Notes: generated by a model from the letters alone, not told the origin. A stretch of DNA of 64,000 bases from Puccinellia tenuiflora (GCA_012064385.1 QRDG01000132.1:260894-324893); one strand, 5' to 3'; shown: positions 1 through 11,284, numbered from the stretch's first letter. A program made the numbers and translations.

Positions 1-1
1 T

Positions 2-905
2 ATGCAAAAGTATAAAGAGGTAGAAAGTGACATAAAAAAACTGAAACTTTTCCCTTTCTCTTTGAGAGGGAGAGCAAAAGAATGGTTATTGTCTTTGCCT
101 AAAAATAGCATTGATTCTTGGATTAAATGCAAAGATGCTTTTATTGGAAAATATTATCCACCTGCTAAAATCATACAACTGAGGAGTAACATTATGAACT
201 TTAGACAATTTGATAATAAACATGTTGCTCAATCTTGGGAGAGAATGAAATCTATGGTTAAGAATTGTCCCACGCATGGATTAACTATGTAGATGGTTAT
301 CCAAACTTTTTATGTAGGTTTGAATTTTTCTTGAAGGAACCTTTTGGACTCGGCCGCGGGAGGCACCTTCATGTCCACAACATTAGGTGCAGAAACTAAA
401 CTCTTGGATGAGATGATGACAAATTATTCACAATGGCACACCGAACGAGCTCCAAGTGGTAAGAAGGTAAATTCTGTTGAGAAAATCTCCTCTTTGAGTG
501 ATAAGGTTGATATGATTATGTCTATGCTTGCTACCAATCAGTACAATATTGATCCTAATAATGTTCCACTTGCTTCATTAATTGCCCAAGAAAAGGATCA
601 AGTTGATGTTAATTTTCTTAATAGAAACAACTTCAACAATAATGCTTATCGAAATAATTTTGGTGGTAACAACTATAAGCCTTATCCTCCCAATAATGGA
701 AACTTTTATGGTAATTTCTATGGTAATTCTTATAATCCTAATAAGAATGTGTCCTCTGATCTTGAAAATGTTTTAAAGGAATTTATCACTTCGCAAAAAA
801 CTTTTAACAAAACTGTTGAAGAGAAGTTGGAAAAACTAGATATTCTAGTCTCTAAAGTAGACGTTCTTGCTCATGATGTTGAAATTTTGAAAATTAGAAC
901 CACTC
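2..905 (+). pseudogene. gag of element A (5' part), broken by two stops and an insertion
   Basis: The frame encodes the retrotransposon gag domain seen in many grass elements: LRGRAKEWLLSLP at the start, KYYPPAK, an RSNIMNFRQ segment, CPTHGL, then DSAAGGTFMSTT and NYSQWHTERAPSGKK, followed by an Asn-rich stretch and a DVLAHDVEILK helix. Gag would package element RNA in cytoplasmic particles. Two in-frame stops are visible: TAG at 290-292, where the minus-strand relative D reads Trp, and TGA at 332-334, where D reads Ser. The frame is otherwise open to 905, where element C enters; it resumes in phase at 5936. The N-terminus lies left of the window. No CCHC zinc knuckle is seen. Compared with D, the linker between the Asn-rich stretch and the protease lacks roughly 130 residues of coiled-coil-like sequence. 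Confidence 0.85.
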
Positions 906-1382
906 TGTCGATGGTTTAGATGAACGGTGAAGATACGAGACTATGTACGTGCGGGCATCGTCGATGTGGGTTAGTAGACGAACGACACGGGAGACAGGAT
1001 TTATACAGCTTCGGGACCCGGGAAACATCATCCGGTAATATCCCTACGTGTTGTTTGTGGCTAGATCTTATTCCTCTCATGGTGGAAGTCGCCGATGAGG
1101 CGGCTCCTCTATTGTATAGGTCGGGAGTTGAGGCTCTGAGTCCTCTGTTCCCTCTATGTTGGATCTCTCAGTCGTTCCCTCTTGGGGCGCCTTGCCCCTC
1201 CCTATAAAGGTGGAGGAGGCCGGCTTACATGTCGAGTCCTAATTGGATACAAACTATTATTCTATTACAAGTGGGCAAGGTAAGTCCTTGTCCTAATCTG
1301 ACTGTGGAGTCGGCCTGCTGGGCCACCCCTGATGGGCCACGCTAATCCTCCTTGCGGGTACCCGTGTCCCATATCCACGACA
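906..1382 (-). repeat. LTR 1 of element C
   Basis: A 477-bp LTR bounded by TGTCG and CGACA. The left flank is the CACTC target duplication (901-905). It differs from the other two LTRs at only scattered bases, which indicates a recent insertion or homogenisation. On the minus strand this is the downstream LTR of the array, preceded by the GCTCGGGGGCTAC tract at 1383-1395. Confidence 0.92.
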
Positions 1383-3005
1383 GTAGCCCCCGAGCTTTCG
1401 GGTGACTCGTAGAGTCATGCGGAAGGTCTTGATTTGTTGAAGACGTTGTCTTCTTCGGACACGGAGTCCGTGCCGGGTTGTTTGCCGGCTTGTCGATGTC
1501 GATGATGTCGTGGCACTCGGCGCTGCATTTGCCGGGTTGTCGATGTAAACTTTGCCAATTCGTCAATGTAGATGTTCCCGAGTCATCGATGTAGACGTTC
1601 CCGGGTTGTCGTTGTAAACGTTTGCTGAGTCGTCGCTGTAGATGTTGCCGAGTCGTTGGCGTAGATGTTGCCGGGTTCTCCTGCCGGCTCGTTTTGAAGC
1701 GAGTCGGAATTTTTCTCCGAGTCCTTATGACAAGTTGTGTTTAGATGTTGCCGACTTCTCCTGCCGGCTTGTTTATACTGGTATATGTGTAGCCCCCAAG
1801 CGCCGAGTTGTTAACTTGTGACGGCTTGGAGCTTGTACTGATAACTCATAATTTCAAATGATGTAGCCACCGAGTGCCAGGTCGTTTGCCTGCGACGACT
1901 CGGGACTACTTGATGTATAACTCATGTTCTTGAGCTTTGAACGGTGTAGCCCCCGAGTGCCGGGTTGTTTGCCTACAGCAACTCGAGACTCCTTTTGAGG
2001 TACCTGAAATAAAACTTGTGTATGCATTACACTGTTCGTGATGTATGAAAATAATTAAATAGATATCACAACGATTTAATTTAACTTGTGTTCAAATGAT
2101 TAATCATTCGACTTGACTAAGCAGGCTTTCGCGGTGACTTTTTTCATGCAAATATGATTTGCTCTGTCGACAAAGGCCTCTGTGCTTCAGAGTCGATCCG
2201 GCATTGTTCATACGCAGTACTTGGTCTATTGCGTTTATCAACTAACTTAGTAAAGAAACGAATGTCCATCTCCTGAGTCAGGATACCTATGTTTGGACTG
2301 CGCTCATGGCTGCTAGTCCTCTTTGGCAACCTTACGACTCAGAAGAATTAATAGCCTCCGAGATTAACTCGAAGGTGTTAACTTTATTTAACTGACTGAA
2401 AATAAAATATATGAAATTTTAAATAAAAAGATGACTTAGCTTTTTATTTTCCGTAGTCGATAACGACAAGTCGGCGAAGAACGAGTCGACGATCCCAGGG
2501 AGTCGGCCAGCGTTGCTAGTGATACTCCGAGTACCGATAGTAGTCGATTTCTTTTTTGTTCCCTTTAATCTTGTACACGGAACGCTGACTTCTTTTCTTT
2601 TCTCTTGGATTCTGAACCGAACGTGGCCAGAACAACCTCAACTAGCACTAGCTGAGTTCGGACCTGACTAGTATTCGAGCGAGCTGCTTCGTGATCTCCT
2701 TTTTTCTTCATTCTTTCCTTGTGTCTTTGCTTCGGCTGACGTATGCAATCAAGTTGATCAGCTTTCCTTTCTTGATTTGAATCAGTTTCCTTTGATCCGC
2801 GTACGAGTAAAAATCGTGAACTCATCTGCCTTGATTCCCGTGCGAGTACTGCTAGCTTTTCGATCCGTACAGCTGGGTTGAAGGTGGGGCGGGCAGTCCG
2901 GCTGGCCTCGGGTTTGACGGATCAGTCCGTATTCGTAACCAATATATCAGCTGATTGCTGCGCAGAGTTACACCGAGAAACGATCTTGCTCTTGATTACA
3001 CCGGC

Positions 3006-3137
3006 TCAGACGCACGCGAGGGTAGTGATGATGTCGAGCCCCGCGCCCGCCGTGTGGATGAAGAACTTGATGCGTCCGAGTTGCTTGACCGATGCGGTGA
3101 TGAACTCGTCATCGTCGTTGATGAAGATTGGACCCAT
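3006..3137 (-). CDS. 43-codon leader ORF of element C, function unknown (copy 1)
   Basis: On the sense (minus) strand this is the first ATG frame after the primer site. It begins MGPIFINDDDEF, continues with SVKQLGRIKFF and ends near TTLACV before TGA. The second internal region carries the same frame without a change of length (5282-5413). It does not resemble gag, protease or any domain I know. It could be a truncated gag start, a leader peptide or chance. Its position 25 bases downstream of the primer site, and the lack of any other frame I can name in the element, are why it is listed. Confidence 0.3.
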   Translation of the reverse strand: MGPIFINDDDEFITASVKQLGRIKFFIHTAGAGLDIITTLACV

Positions 3138-3162
3138 CGAGTTGTGAATCCACGGGCACTTA

Positions 3163-3180
3163 GCCCCACGGTGGGCGCCA
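3163..3180 (-). promoter_or_regulatory. Primer binding site of element C (copy 1)
   Basis: Read on the minus strand the sequence is TGGCGCCCACCGTGGGGC, one base from the LTR end. A TGGCGCC start matches the CCA-ended 3' terminus of a tRNA, as in many cereal Gypsy elements. It fixes the element's orientation as minus. The second copy is at 5439-5456. Confidence 0.75.
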
Positions 3181-3181
3181 A

Positions 3182-3658
3182 TGTCGATGGTTTAGATCAA
3201 CGGTGAAGATACGGGACTATGTACGCGCGGGCATCGTCGATGTGGGTTAGTAGACGAACGACACGGGAGACAGGATTTATACAGCTTCGGGACCCGGGAA
3301 ACATCATCCGGTAATATCCCTACGTGTTGTTTGTGGCTAGATCTTATTCCTCTCATGGTGGAAGTCGCCGATGAGGCGGCTCCTCTATTGTATAGGTCGG
3401 AAGTTGAGGCTCTGAGTCCTCTGTTCCCTCTATGTTGGATCTCTCAGTCGTTCCCTCTTGGGGCGCCTTGCCCCTCCCTATAAAGGTGGAGGAGGCCGGC
3501 TTACATGTCGAGTCCTAATTGGATACAAACTATTCTTTTATTACAAGTGGGCAAGGTAAGTCCTTGTCCTAATCTGACTGTGGAGTCGGCCTGCTGGGCC
3601 ACCCCTGATGGGCCACGCTAATCCTCCTTGCGGGTACCCGTGTCCCATATCCACGACA
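3182..3658 (-). repeat. LTR 2 (central, shared) of element C
   Basis: 477 bp with the same TGTCG...CGACA ends. It joins the two internal regions and has no target duplication of its own: the bases at either side are internal sequence (primer-site side at 3163-3181, purine tract side at 3659). This is what separates a recombinant array from two independent insertions. Confidence 0.92.
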
Positions 3659-5457
3659 GTAGCCCCCGAGCTTTCGGGTGACTCGTAGAGTCATGCGGAA
3701 GGTCTTGATTTGTTGAAGACGTTGTCTTCTTGGGACATGGAGTCCGTGCCGGGTTGTTTGCCGGCTTGTCGATGTCGATGATGTCGTGGCACTCGGCGCT
3801 GCATTTGCCGGGTTGTCGATGTAAACTTTGCCAAGTCGTCGATGTAGATGTTCCCGAGTCGTCGATGTAGACGTTCCCGGGTTGTCGTTGTAAACGTTTG
3901 CTGAGTCGTCGCTGTAGATGTTGCCGAGTCGTTGGCGTAGATGTTGCCGGGTTCTCCTGCCGGCTCGTTTTGAAGCGAGTCGGAATTTTTCTCCGAGTCC
4001 TTATGACAAGTTGTGTTTAGATGTTGCCGACTTCTCCTGCCGGCTTGTTTATACTGGTATATGTGTAGCCCCCAAGCACCGAGTTGTTAACTTGTGACGG
4101 CTTGGAGCTTGTACTGATAACTTATAATTTCAAATGATGTAGCCACCGAGTGCTGGGTCGTTTGCCTGCGACGACTCGGGACTACTTGATGTATAACTCA
4201 TGTTCTTGAGCTTTGAACGGTGTAGCCCCCGAGTGCCGGGTTGTTTGCCTGCAGCAACTCGAGACTCCTTTTGAGGTACCTGAAATAAAACTTGTGTATG
4301 CATTACACTGTTCGTGATGTATGAAAACAATTAAATAGATATCACAACGATTTAATTTAACTTGTGTTCAAATGATTAATCATTCGACTTGACTAAGCAG
4401 GCTTTCGCGGTGACTTTTTTCATGCAAATATGATTTGCTCTGTCGACAAAGGCCTCTGTGCTTCAGAGTCGATCCGGCATTGTTCATACGCAGTACTTGG
4501 TCTATTGTGTTTATCAACTGACTTAGTAAAGAAACGAACGTCCATCTCCTGAGTCAGGATACCTATGTTTGGACTGCGCTCATGGCTGCTAGTCCTCTTT
4601 GGCAACCTTACGACTCAGAAGAATTAATAGCCTCCGAGATTAACTCGAAGGTGTTAACTTTATTTAATTGACTGAAAATAAAATATATGAAATTTTAAAT
4701 AAAAAGATGACTTAGCTTTTTATTTTCCGTAGTCGATAACGACAAGTCGGCGAAGAACAAGTCGACGATCCCAGGGAGTCGGCCAGCGTTGCTAGTGATA
4801 CTCCGAGTACCGATAGTAGTCGATTTCTTTTTTGTTCCCTTTAATCTTGTACACGGAACGCTGACTTCTTTTCTTTTCTCTTGGATTCTGAACCGAACGT
4901 GGCCAGAACAACCTCAACTAGCACTAGCTGAGTTCGGACCTGACTAGTATTCGAGCGAGCTGCTTCGTGATCTCCTTTTTTCTTCATTCTTTCCTTGTGT
5001 CTTTGCTTCGGCTGACGTATGCAATCAAGTTGATCAGCTTTCCTTTCTTGATTTGAATCAGTTTCCTTTGATCCGCGTACGAGTAAAAATCGTGAACTCA
5101 TCTGCCTTGATTCCCGTGCGAGTACTGCTAGCTTTTCGATCCGTACAGCTGGGTTGAAGGTGGGGCGGGCAGTCCGGCTGGCCTCGGGTTTGACGGATCA
5201 GTCCGTATTCGTAACCAATATATCAGCTGATTGCTGCGCAGAGTTACACCGAGAAACGATCTTGCTCTTGATTACACCGGCTCAGACGCACGCGAGGGTA
5301 GTGATGATGTCGAGCCCCGCGCCCGCCGTGTGGATGAAGAACTTGATGCGTCCGAGTTGCTTGACCGATGCGGTGATGAACTCGTCATCGTCGTTGATGA
5401 AGATTGGACCCATCGAGTTGTGAATCCACGGGCACTTAGCCCCACGGTGGGCGCCAA
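3659..5457 (-). other. Internal region 2 of element C, non-coding
   Basis: 1799 bp, the same length as internal region 1 and nearly identical, including the GTCGTCGATGTAG-like repeats, the AT-rich block and the primer site at 5439-5456. Point differences are scattered; one example is the pair of changes in the stretch near 3730-3740. Confidence 0.85.
5282..5413 (-). CDS. 43-codon leader ORF of element C, function unknown (copy 2)
   Basis: The same frame as at 3006-3137: ATG at 5411-5413 on the minus strand and TGA at 5282-5284. No substitution that breaks the frame was noticed. Equal length in both copies is expected for recent duplicates, so it does not by itself show selection. Confidence 0.3.
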   Translation of the reverse strand: MGPIFINDDDEFITASVKQLGRIKFFIHTAGAGLDIITTLACV

Positions 5458-5934
5458 TGTCGATGGTTTAGATCAACGGTGAAGATACCGGACTATGTAC
5501 GCGCGGGCATCGTCGATGTGGGTTAGTAGACGAACGACACGGGAGACAGGATTTATACAGCTTCGGGACCCGGGAAACATCATCCGGTAATATCCCTACG
5601 TGTTGTTTGTGGCTAGATCTTATTCCTCTCATGGTGGAAGTCGCCGATGAGGCGGCTCCTCTATTGTATAGGTCGGGAGTTGAGAATCTGAGTCCTCTGT
5701 TCCCTCTATGTTGGATCTCTCAGTCGTTCCCTCTTGGGGCGCCTTGCCCCTCCCTATAAAGGTGGAGGAGGCCAGCTTACATGTCGAGTCCTAATTGGAT
5801 ACAAACTATTCTTCTATTACAAGTGGGCAAGGTAAGTCCTTGTCCTAATCTGACTGTGGAGTCGGCCTGCTGGGCCACCCCTGATGGGCCACGCTAATCC
5901 TCCTTGCGGGTACCCGTGTCCCATATCCACGACA
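5458..5934 (-). repeat. LTR 3 of element C
   Basis: 477-bp LTR ending CGACA, followed by the right CACTC target duplication (5935-5939). On the sense strand this is the upstream, promoter-bearing LTR of the array. Confidence 0.92.
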
Positions 5935-5935
5935 C

Positions 5936-6781
5936 ACTCCAAATCAAGACAAACATACTGAATCTTTAAATGCTATCTCTCTTCAAATTAATGAAAATGA
6001 AAGGATGATGGCTCTCTTGAAAGCTAAGTGGGCTAGAGAGGCTGAAGAAGCTAGAATTGTTGAAATGAATAGGAAAACTGTTAAAGTTTATACTATCCAA
6101 ACCACTAAAGAGGATCCTCCTAGTTTATTTAAAGATGATGAAATTGATTTTGATAATTGCAACCTTACTGAAGTCATTAAGTTTCTACAAAAACTTGCTA
6201 AGACACCGGATGCTAGTAAAATAAATCTTGCCTTTACCAAACACATTACCGATACTCTTATCAAGGCTAGGGAAGAAAAACTAAAGCTTGAAACCTCTAT
6301 CCCTAGGAAGTTAGAAGATGGTTGGGAACCCACTATTAAGATGAAAATAAATGACTTTGATTGCAATGCTTTATGTGATCTTGGTGCAAGTGTTTCTGTT
6401 ATGCCTAAAAGTCTCTATAATATGCTTGATTTAAATCCTTTGGAAGAGTGCTATTTAAATGTTCATCTTACTGATTCTTCTAAAAAGAAACCTTTGGGTA
6501 GAGTTGATGATGTCCTTATTGTTGTTAATGATAATTATGTTCCCGTTGATTTTATTGTTATGGATATTGAGTGCAATGCTTCTTGTCCTATTATTTTGGG
6601 AAGACCGTTTTTGAGAACTGTTGATGCTATTATTGATATGAAAGAGGGAAATATAAGGTTTCAGTTCCCCCTTAAAAAAGGGATGGAACACTTCCCTAGA
6701 AAGAGAAATAAGTTTCCTTTTGAATCAATCATAAGGTCAAGCTATGCTCTTGATGTTGAAAAGGCCTCCGAAAAAACTTGA
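5936..6781 (+). pseudogene. Protease part of the element A gag-protease polyprotein
   Basis: This continues the gag frame of 2-905 after element C; the codon split by the target duplication is restored in phase. It reads PNQDKHTESLN, a basic helix MMALLKAKWAREAEEA, then KLEDGWEPTIKMKINDFDCNALCDLGASVSVMP, where DLGAS is the retropepsin-like active-site motif (DLG instead of the commoner DTG or DSG), and later CPIILGRPFLRTVDAIIDM, the flap/ILGRPF block typical of plant gag-associated aspartic proteases. The protein ends at TGA 6780-6782 just after a basic MEHFPRKR segment. The protease would process gag. No downstream pol follows. This half has no stop, but the gene as a whole is dead because of the stops in gag and element C. 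Confidence 0.85.
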
Positions 6782-9310
6782 TATTTGGCATTGCGCCTAG
6801 CTAAAAGGCGTTAAAGAAAAGCGCTTGTTGAGAGGCAACCCATCTTTTATTTTCAGTTTCCTTTTTTATTTTCTTGATTCATGAAGTTATTACCTCTGTA
6901 CCAACTTCATTGTATTTTTTTCTTTTGGTTTTTTGTGCCAAGTTTAGTCTCTAATGCATTGAAAGCGCGAGGTATTGTGTTGCTGTCAAAAAACAGATTC
7001 TGTGCGCCTGTTGCACGAAAATCCTAAAATCGCCAGAATTTTTATCTTTTTCAGATAAGTTTTTACAGCAAGCTTTATGCTTTTATCTATCTTTCGTTAG
7101 TTTTAAGTTTTTTTATTTGAGGTGCAGAAGTGACTAGAAAAATTCGATCTTTACAGACTGTTCAGATTTTGAAAGATTCTGCTTTTATTTTGCATTTGTC
7201 TCTTTACCATCGTCATATGTGAGACTCTAGGGGTAGAGTGCCACATTGAGGCTTAGTAAACAGTAGCTAATGTCTAATGGAGTTGGTTTGCAATTTTTCA
7301 TGAGTTGAACACATGTGCATTTTAATTTATGAGCACTAACCCTCTAATCAAATTATGAGAAGTTTTGTGTGAAGGGAGTTTTTAAGTTCCAAAGGAGAGG
7401 AATATGAAGAAATCGAGGATGGATCAAAGCTCAATCTTGGGGATTCCCCCATGGCACCCCCTCTGAATATCAAGAACTATCAAGAGTCAAAGCTTGGGGA
7501 TACCCAAGGCATCCCCTCATCTTCATCGACTATCATAAGGTCGTCTTCGTTGAACTTCGTTTTTATCACTTTACATATTATGTGCTATGCTTGGAGCGTC
7601 TTTTTACTTTCAGTTTTGTTAGTTTGTTTGCTAGTCATATCTTTGTTGGATCCTAGCTTTATTTGTGTGGGAGAGAGACACGCTCCACTTTTTCATTTGA
7701 ATACTCCTTTGCTTCGCTTATATCTTTTTGAGTATTCTTAGCTACTGTCTGTTTTCTAGTAAGCTCTTGCTTTTAGCTTTTATCTTGTTTAGAGCTGATA
7801 GTTGTTAAGTTAAACTCTATTGTTCTTCACTTATACTTGTTGGAGAGTTGTTGAAAAATTGCTTGAATTGTCAATGCGACAAAATGTTATTTGTGTGATA
7901 ATAGAATAAAATGAAAACCCTGCATAGTTTTGTAGATCATGGTGTGGATACTTGATGCTTCTCAATTGTTTTGAGATGTTAAGTTGAATGGTTAAACTTT
8001 CTGGTTATTTGAGTGGAATTGATTAGTAAAGAAATATGGTTGAAAGCTTGAAATTGTGTGGTTTTTCATAGTTGTTAATTCATAGTGCTAATCTTTCCAT
8101 CAAAAGAATTGTTTGGTCAACAAGGGAGATGGTGTAGAGTTTTTATGGTTATGACCGGTAAATGTCTTATGTTGTTCTGTTACCGGTTATTGATAGATGT
8201 TTGCTTCAAATACCTTTTTTCTAAGCCTAAAAATTCGTACTGAGTGTATGGTTCACTCGTGCATCCAATCCCCAAAGCCAAACTTTCTTGCCAGCTGAGT
8301 CCACCATATCTACCTATGCATGGTATTTCCTACCATTCCAAGTAAATTTGTCATGTGCTACCTTTAAAAAATTCAAAATACTTCTTCTTTATGCCTCTAT
8401 TTTTAAGCTCATGGGGGAGCAGTAGAGGGCTAGATATAACTTGTGACAAGCGAGGTCATTTCCCCCTTTCACCCGGTGTTGATGGATTACGTCTTCACTT
8501 GAATCACCCCGAGAGCAGCTTAAGAAAAATATAAATATAACTCACAATTCTCCTCCGCGCAATGCAAATCTGAGAAATTAGCCCAAACATTGGACAGTGG
8601 TGAAACCAAGGAGAAAGAAGAGCGTACTCGCTCTTCTAAGAACCAGCTACTCTCACTAGTCTAAAAACCTTGCTTGTCATGAGGGACTAGATAGTTTCTC
8701 TGTTGTGAAGTCATTGACGAAAGCGTGCATACCTCAAAATCATTTTACTTCTGTTTTAAAAACCAAAAAGCTCTAGCACATGACTAATCCCTGCTTCCCT
8801 CTGCGAAGGGCCTTTCTTTTACTTTTAATGTTGAGTCAGTTTTTCCCTTTTTCCTTCTATCTCCACAAAAGAAAACATCTAGCATTGACCCTAGGTATCG
8901 TTGAGCATATTACATTATCAAGATTAAACATTAATCTTTATATTCACTTTATCTATAAGATAAGCCGTTGGAAGTTGAAGCTCTTTGCTAATGCTTACAT
9001 CTTCCTTTGTGTTGATTCTCAAATACTTTTGTCATGGAATTATTATCGTTGTGAATTAGTCAAATATGTTGATCACATTGTTTTCATGTCTTTGACATAC
9101 TATTTATGAAAGGTTTTGCTTGGATGATTCAAATTGTTTATTCATTGATTTTTTGCTATCAATTATAGACAATTGTTTTGTATCTCTTCATTCACATCCT
9201 TTGATTTGCATCACTATCTTGATCAAGAATGTGTTGGTCGCATGTCTCATAAAAAATTATTTGTTATCACTTACCTACTCGAGGACGAGTAGGAGTTAAG
9301 CTTGGGATGC
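6782..9310 (+). other. Non-coding 3' tail of element A
   Basis: 2.5 kb without a convincing reading frame. It opens with a CCTAGCTAAAAGGCGTTAAA block and a GAGGCAACCC block that reappear in element B (20670-20715). It contains AAGCTTGGGGAT..CC-type short hairpins (7490-7515) and ends with CTCGAGGACGAGTAGG just before the LTR. Several stretches (for example 8220-8800) match 22640-23200 of element B closely, showing that A and B share this tail. Its conserved layout suggests cis functions such as RNA structure or priming, which is inference. Confidence 0.75.
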
Positions 9311-9910
9311 TGATACGTCTCAAACGTATCTATAATTTTTGAGTGATCCATGCTAGTTTTGTGTTATTGTCACATGTTTTTACTGTCATTTATATCATTT
9401 TATGCATTTTGTCGGACTAACCTATTGACAAGATGCCCAGTGCCAGTTCCCTATTTTTGTTGTTTTTGTATTTCAGAAAATTTACTTCTGCAAATATTCT
9501 CGGAATTGGACGAAAATTTACGGAGATTTTTTATGTGACGGAAGACACCTGTGGACCAAAGGGCATCCTGGGGGGCCACCCACAGGGCAGGGGCGGCCTG
9601 CTGCCGTGGCCCCACCTAGACCCGCGGGTGGGACCCGCCCTGCTCCTGGGGCGTCCCCTCGGCCCCCTCCGACGCCTATAAAATCCCTTTTAACCTAAAA
9701 ACATCAGGGCGGCGATTATTTTCCAGAAATCGACCCCGACGCGCCGTCACCGAAAACCCTAGTTCGGGGTCCAATCGGAAACTAATCCCGGCACTCTGCC
9801 AGAGGGGAGATCGATCCAGGAGGGCTCTTCATCGTCATGCCTTCCTCCGGGATGATTTGTGAGTAGTCTCACCTTGAACTACGGATCCATGGCAGTAGCT
9901 AGTTGGTAGT
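9311..9910 (+). repeat. 3' LTR of element A, left part
   Basis: It starts TGATACGTCTCAAACGTATC and runs to the insertion point of element B. The last five bases, GTAGT (9906-9910), are the left target duplication of B. The same LTR is seen on the minus strand at 58648-60238 and 62261-63837. Confidence 0.88.
9677..9683 (+). promoter_or_regulatory. TATA box of the element A LTR
   Basis: TATAAAA within GACGCCTATAAAATCCC. The same motif is conserved on the minus strand in the related LTRs at 59873-59879 and about 63463-63469, which supports a promoter role. Confidence 0.6.
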
Positions 9911-10818
9911 TGATACGTGTCAAACGTATATATAATTTTTTATTGTTTCACGCCATTTTTATGCTTTTAACACTTGTTTTTATACTAAGTTTATGATTTA
10001 TTTTGACTAACCTAATAATAGTTGCAAAATTTCACAATGTTCTTGTTTCACACTTTGATGTGTAGGAATCACTTGGAAATTGGTAAAAACACAAAAATGA
10101 GTCTTTTTGGAGGTGGACTCGACTTTCCTGAAATCCGTCCTCCTCACAGATTTCAGAGATCGTCAGTTTGAGACCTGAAGACGACGTCAACTAAAGATCT
10201 CACAACGGACAAAGTTGTGGGAAATTTCCATATCTTTCATTTAAGCCCAAGAACAACCCAATCGGAGGTCCGTAGCTCCGGAAATCTCCATTTTACTGAA
10301 AGCCAAATATCTGATTATGGGATTCCGAAATTTGGTGACGTGATTGACTCCAACTCTTACCAAACTTGGAGGATTCGACTAAGACACGACTTTGGGACCT
10401 CATTAAGTATATGAGGGGTCCTTAGGAAGGTTGTAGAGGTCACCAAGAGCTATTGGATTAAGGGGCCATCCATCGGAGGGTCGGGAAGCATTGTCTCCGC
10501 ATATATAAAGAGAGGAAACCCTAATTTTGGGGGCAGCCACCAAAAGCCATGAATTTGCCTCCCCCTTGGCCCTCATCTACAAGGGGGGGGGGGGGCTCCT
10601 TTACAATACCAAGAAGTCATGGAGGAAGGGGGTTAGGGACGGCGCTCCCCCTTGGCCGGTCGGCCGCCGCCACGCGCCTCCGGCCGCCTCCGCCTTGCCC
10701 TTTCCTCCATGGCCGCCGCCTTCACCGCCATCTCCATCGCCAATTCCTCATAGATACAGCGGTCCACTCTCTCACAAACCTCTGTAATCCCCTATGTAAA
10801 CATGGTGTTTGATACTAT
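9911..10818 (+). repeat. 5' LTR of element B, left part
   Basis: 908 bp up to CACTA-1. The right boundary is the TAT target duplication of CACTA-1 (10816-10818). It contains a GC-rich block at 10530-10750 and a run of 13 G at 10583-10595 where the 3' LTR has only a short GGGGGAGGG. Frames across this block (for example a proline-rich one at 10527-10787) look incidental. Confidence 0.88.
10502..10510 (+). promoter_or_regulatory. TATA box of the element B 5' LTR
   Basis: TATATAAAG just before GAGAGGAAACCCTAA. The same sequence recurs in the 3' LTR near 24263-24275. Confidence 0.55.
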
Positions 10819-10849
10819 CACAACTAGGAAACTAGCTATAGGTGGAAGT

Positions 10850-11255
10850 TGTTTTTGTGGCGCACCAAAGTTGCCATGCGCCACTGCTAATATTCTGTGG
10901 CGTACCATCTGGGATGCGCCACAGAAAGATGAGGTTTTCTGTGGCGCATGCCTGTCCAGTGCGGCACTAAATTATCACTTTCTATGGCGCACTTACTACC
11001 ATGCGCCACAGAAAACATGTGGGCCCCACCACCAACGGCTGGATGTCATCCTACCACACAATTTCTGTGGCGCATGGACCTGGATGCGCCACAAAAATAT
11101 GTGTTTCTGTGGCGCATCTGGAAACATGCGCCACAGAAATATGTGTGGGCCCCGGCAAACAAAATTGAGGTAGCCATTTCTGTGGCGCGTGTAGGAGATG
11201 CGCCACAGAAATTACACTTTCTGTGGCGCATCCACGGAGATGCGCCACAGAATGG
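10850..11255 (+). repeat. Left subterminal palindromic repeats of CACTA-1
   Basis: About eight pairs of TCTGTGGCGCA and TGCGCCACAGA arms, each pair separated by 8-20 bases, at roughly 35-60 bp spacing. Each pair forms a potential hairpin. In En/Spm-like elements, repeated subterminal motifs bind TNPA; assigning that role here is inference. A second cluster lies at 12330-12412. Confidence 0.85.
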
Positions 11256-11284
11256 CTATGCAGAAATTAATACAAAAAAGTGCA

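Larger units (their letters stand above)
1383..3181 (-). other. Internal region 1 of element C, non-coding
   Basis: 1799 bp between LTRs 1 and 2. The part near 1420-1980 is rich in short GTCGTCGATGTAGATGTT-like and CCGGGTTGT-like direct repeats. The region near 2040-2450 is AT-rich. No gag, protease or reverse transcriptase motif is seen on either strand. The only frame I single out is the 43-codon one beside the primer site (3006-3137, minus). Confidence 0.85.
906..5934 (-). mobile_element. Element C: tandem triple-LTR array of a small non-coding retrotransposon
   Basis: Three 477-bp LTRs (906-1382, 3182-3658, 5458-5934) alternate with two 1799-bp internal regions. Each LTR begins TGTCG and ends CGACA. 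The array is flanked by CACTC at 901-905 and 5935-5939, a perfect 5-bp target duplication, and the host sequence (gag of A) is continuous once the array and one CACTC are removed. The minus strand is the sense strand, because a TGGCGCCCACCGTGGGGC primer-site-like sequence sits one base from the LTR on that strand and a GCTCGGGGGCTAC purine-rich tract abuts the other LTR end. Unequal recombination between LTRs of neighbouring or sister copies is the usual explanation for LTR-internal-LTR-internal-LTR. No gag or pol domain is recognisable. Confidence 0.93.

Noticed and set aside
1197..1210. TATAAAGG on the plus strand of the C LTR as a promoter
   Set aside because: Primer site and purine tract show that the minus strand is sense, so this box points the wrong way.
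2878..5482. Overlapping plus-strand frames of 61-89 codons in the internal regions of C
   Set aside because: They are antisense to the element, overlap each other on both strands, lack domains and occur twice only because the sequence is duplicated.
8780..9109. 109-codon frame in the tail of A
   Set aside because: Hydrophobic by AT-rich composition, not conserved as a frame in elements B or D.
10850..11255. Regularly spaced palindromes that could suggest a CRISPR-like array
   Set aside because: Spacing and spacers are irregular, the motif is confined to CACTA ends, and the sequence is from a plant genome.
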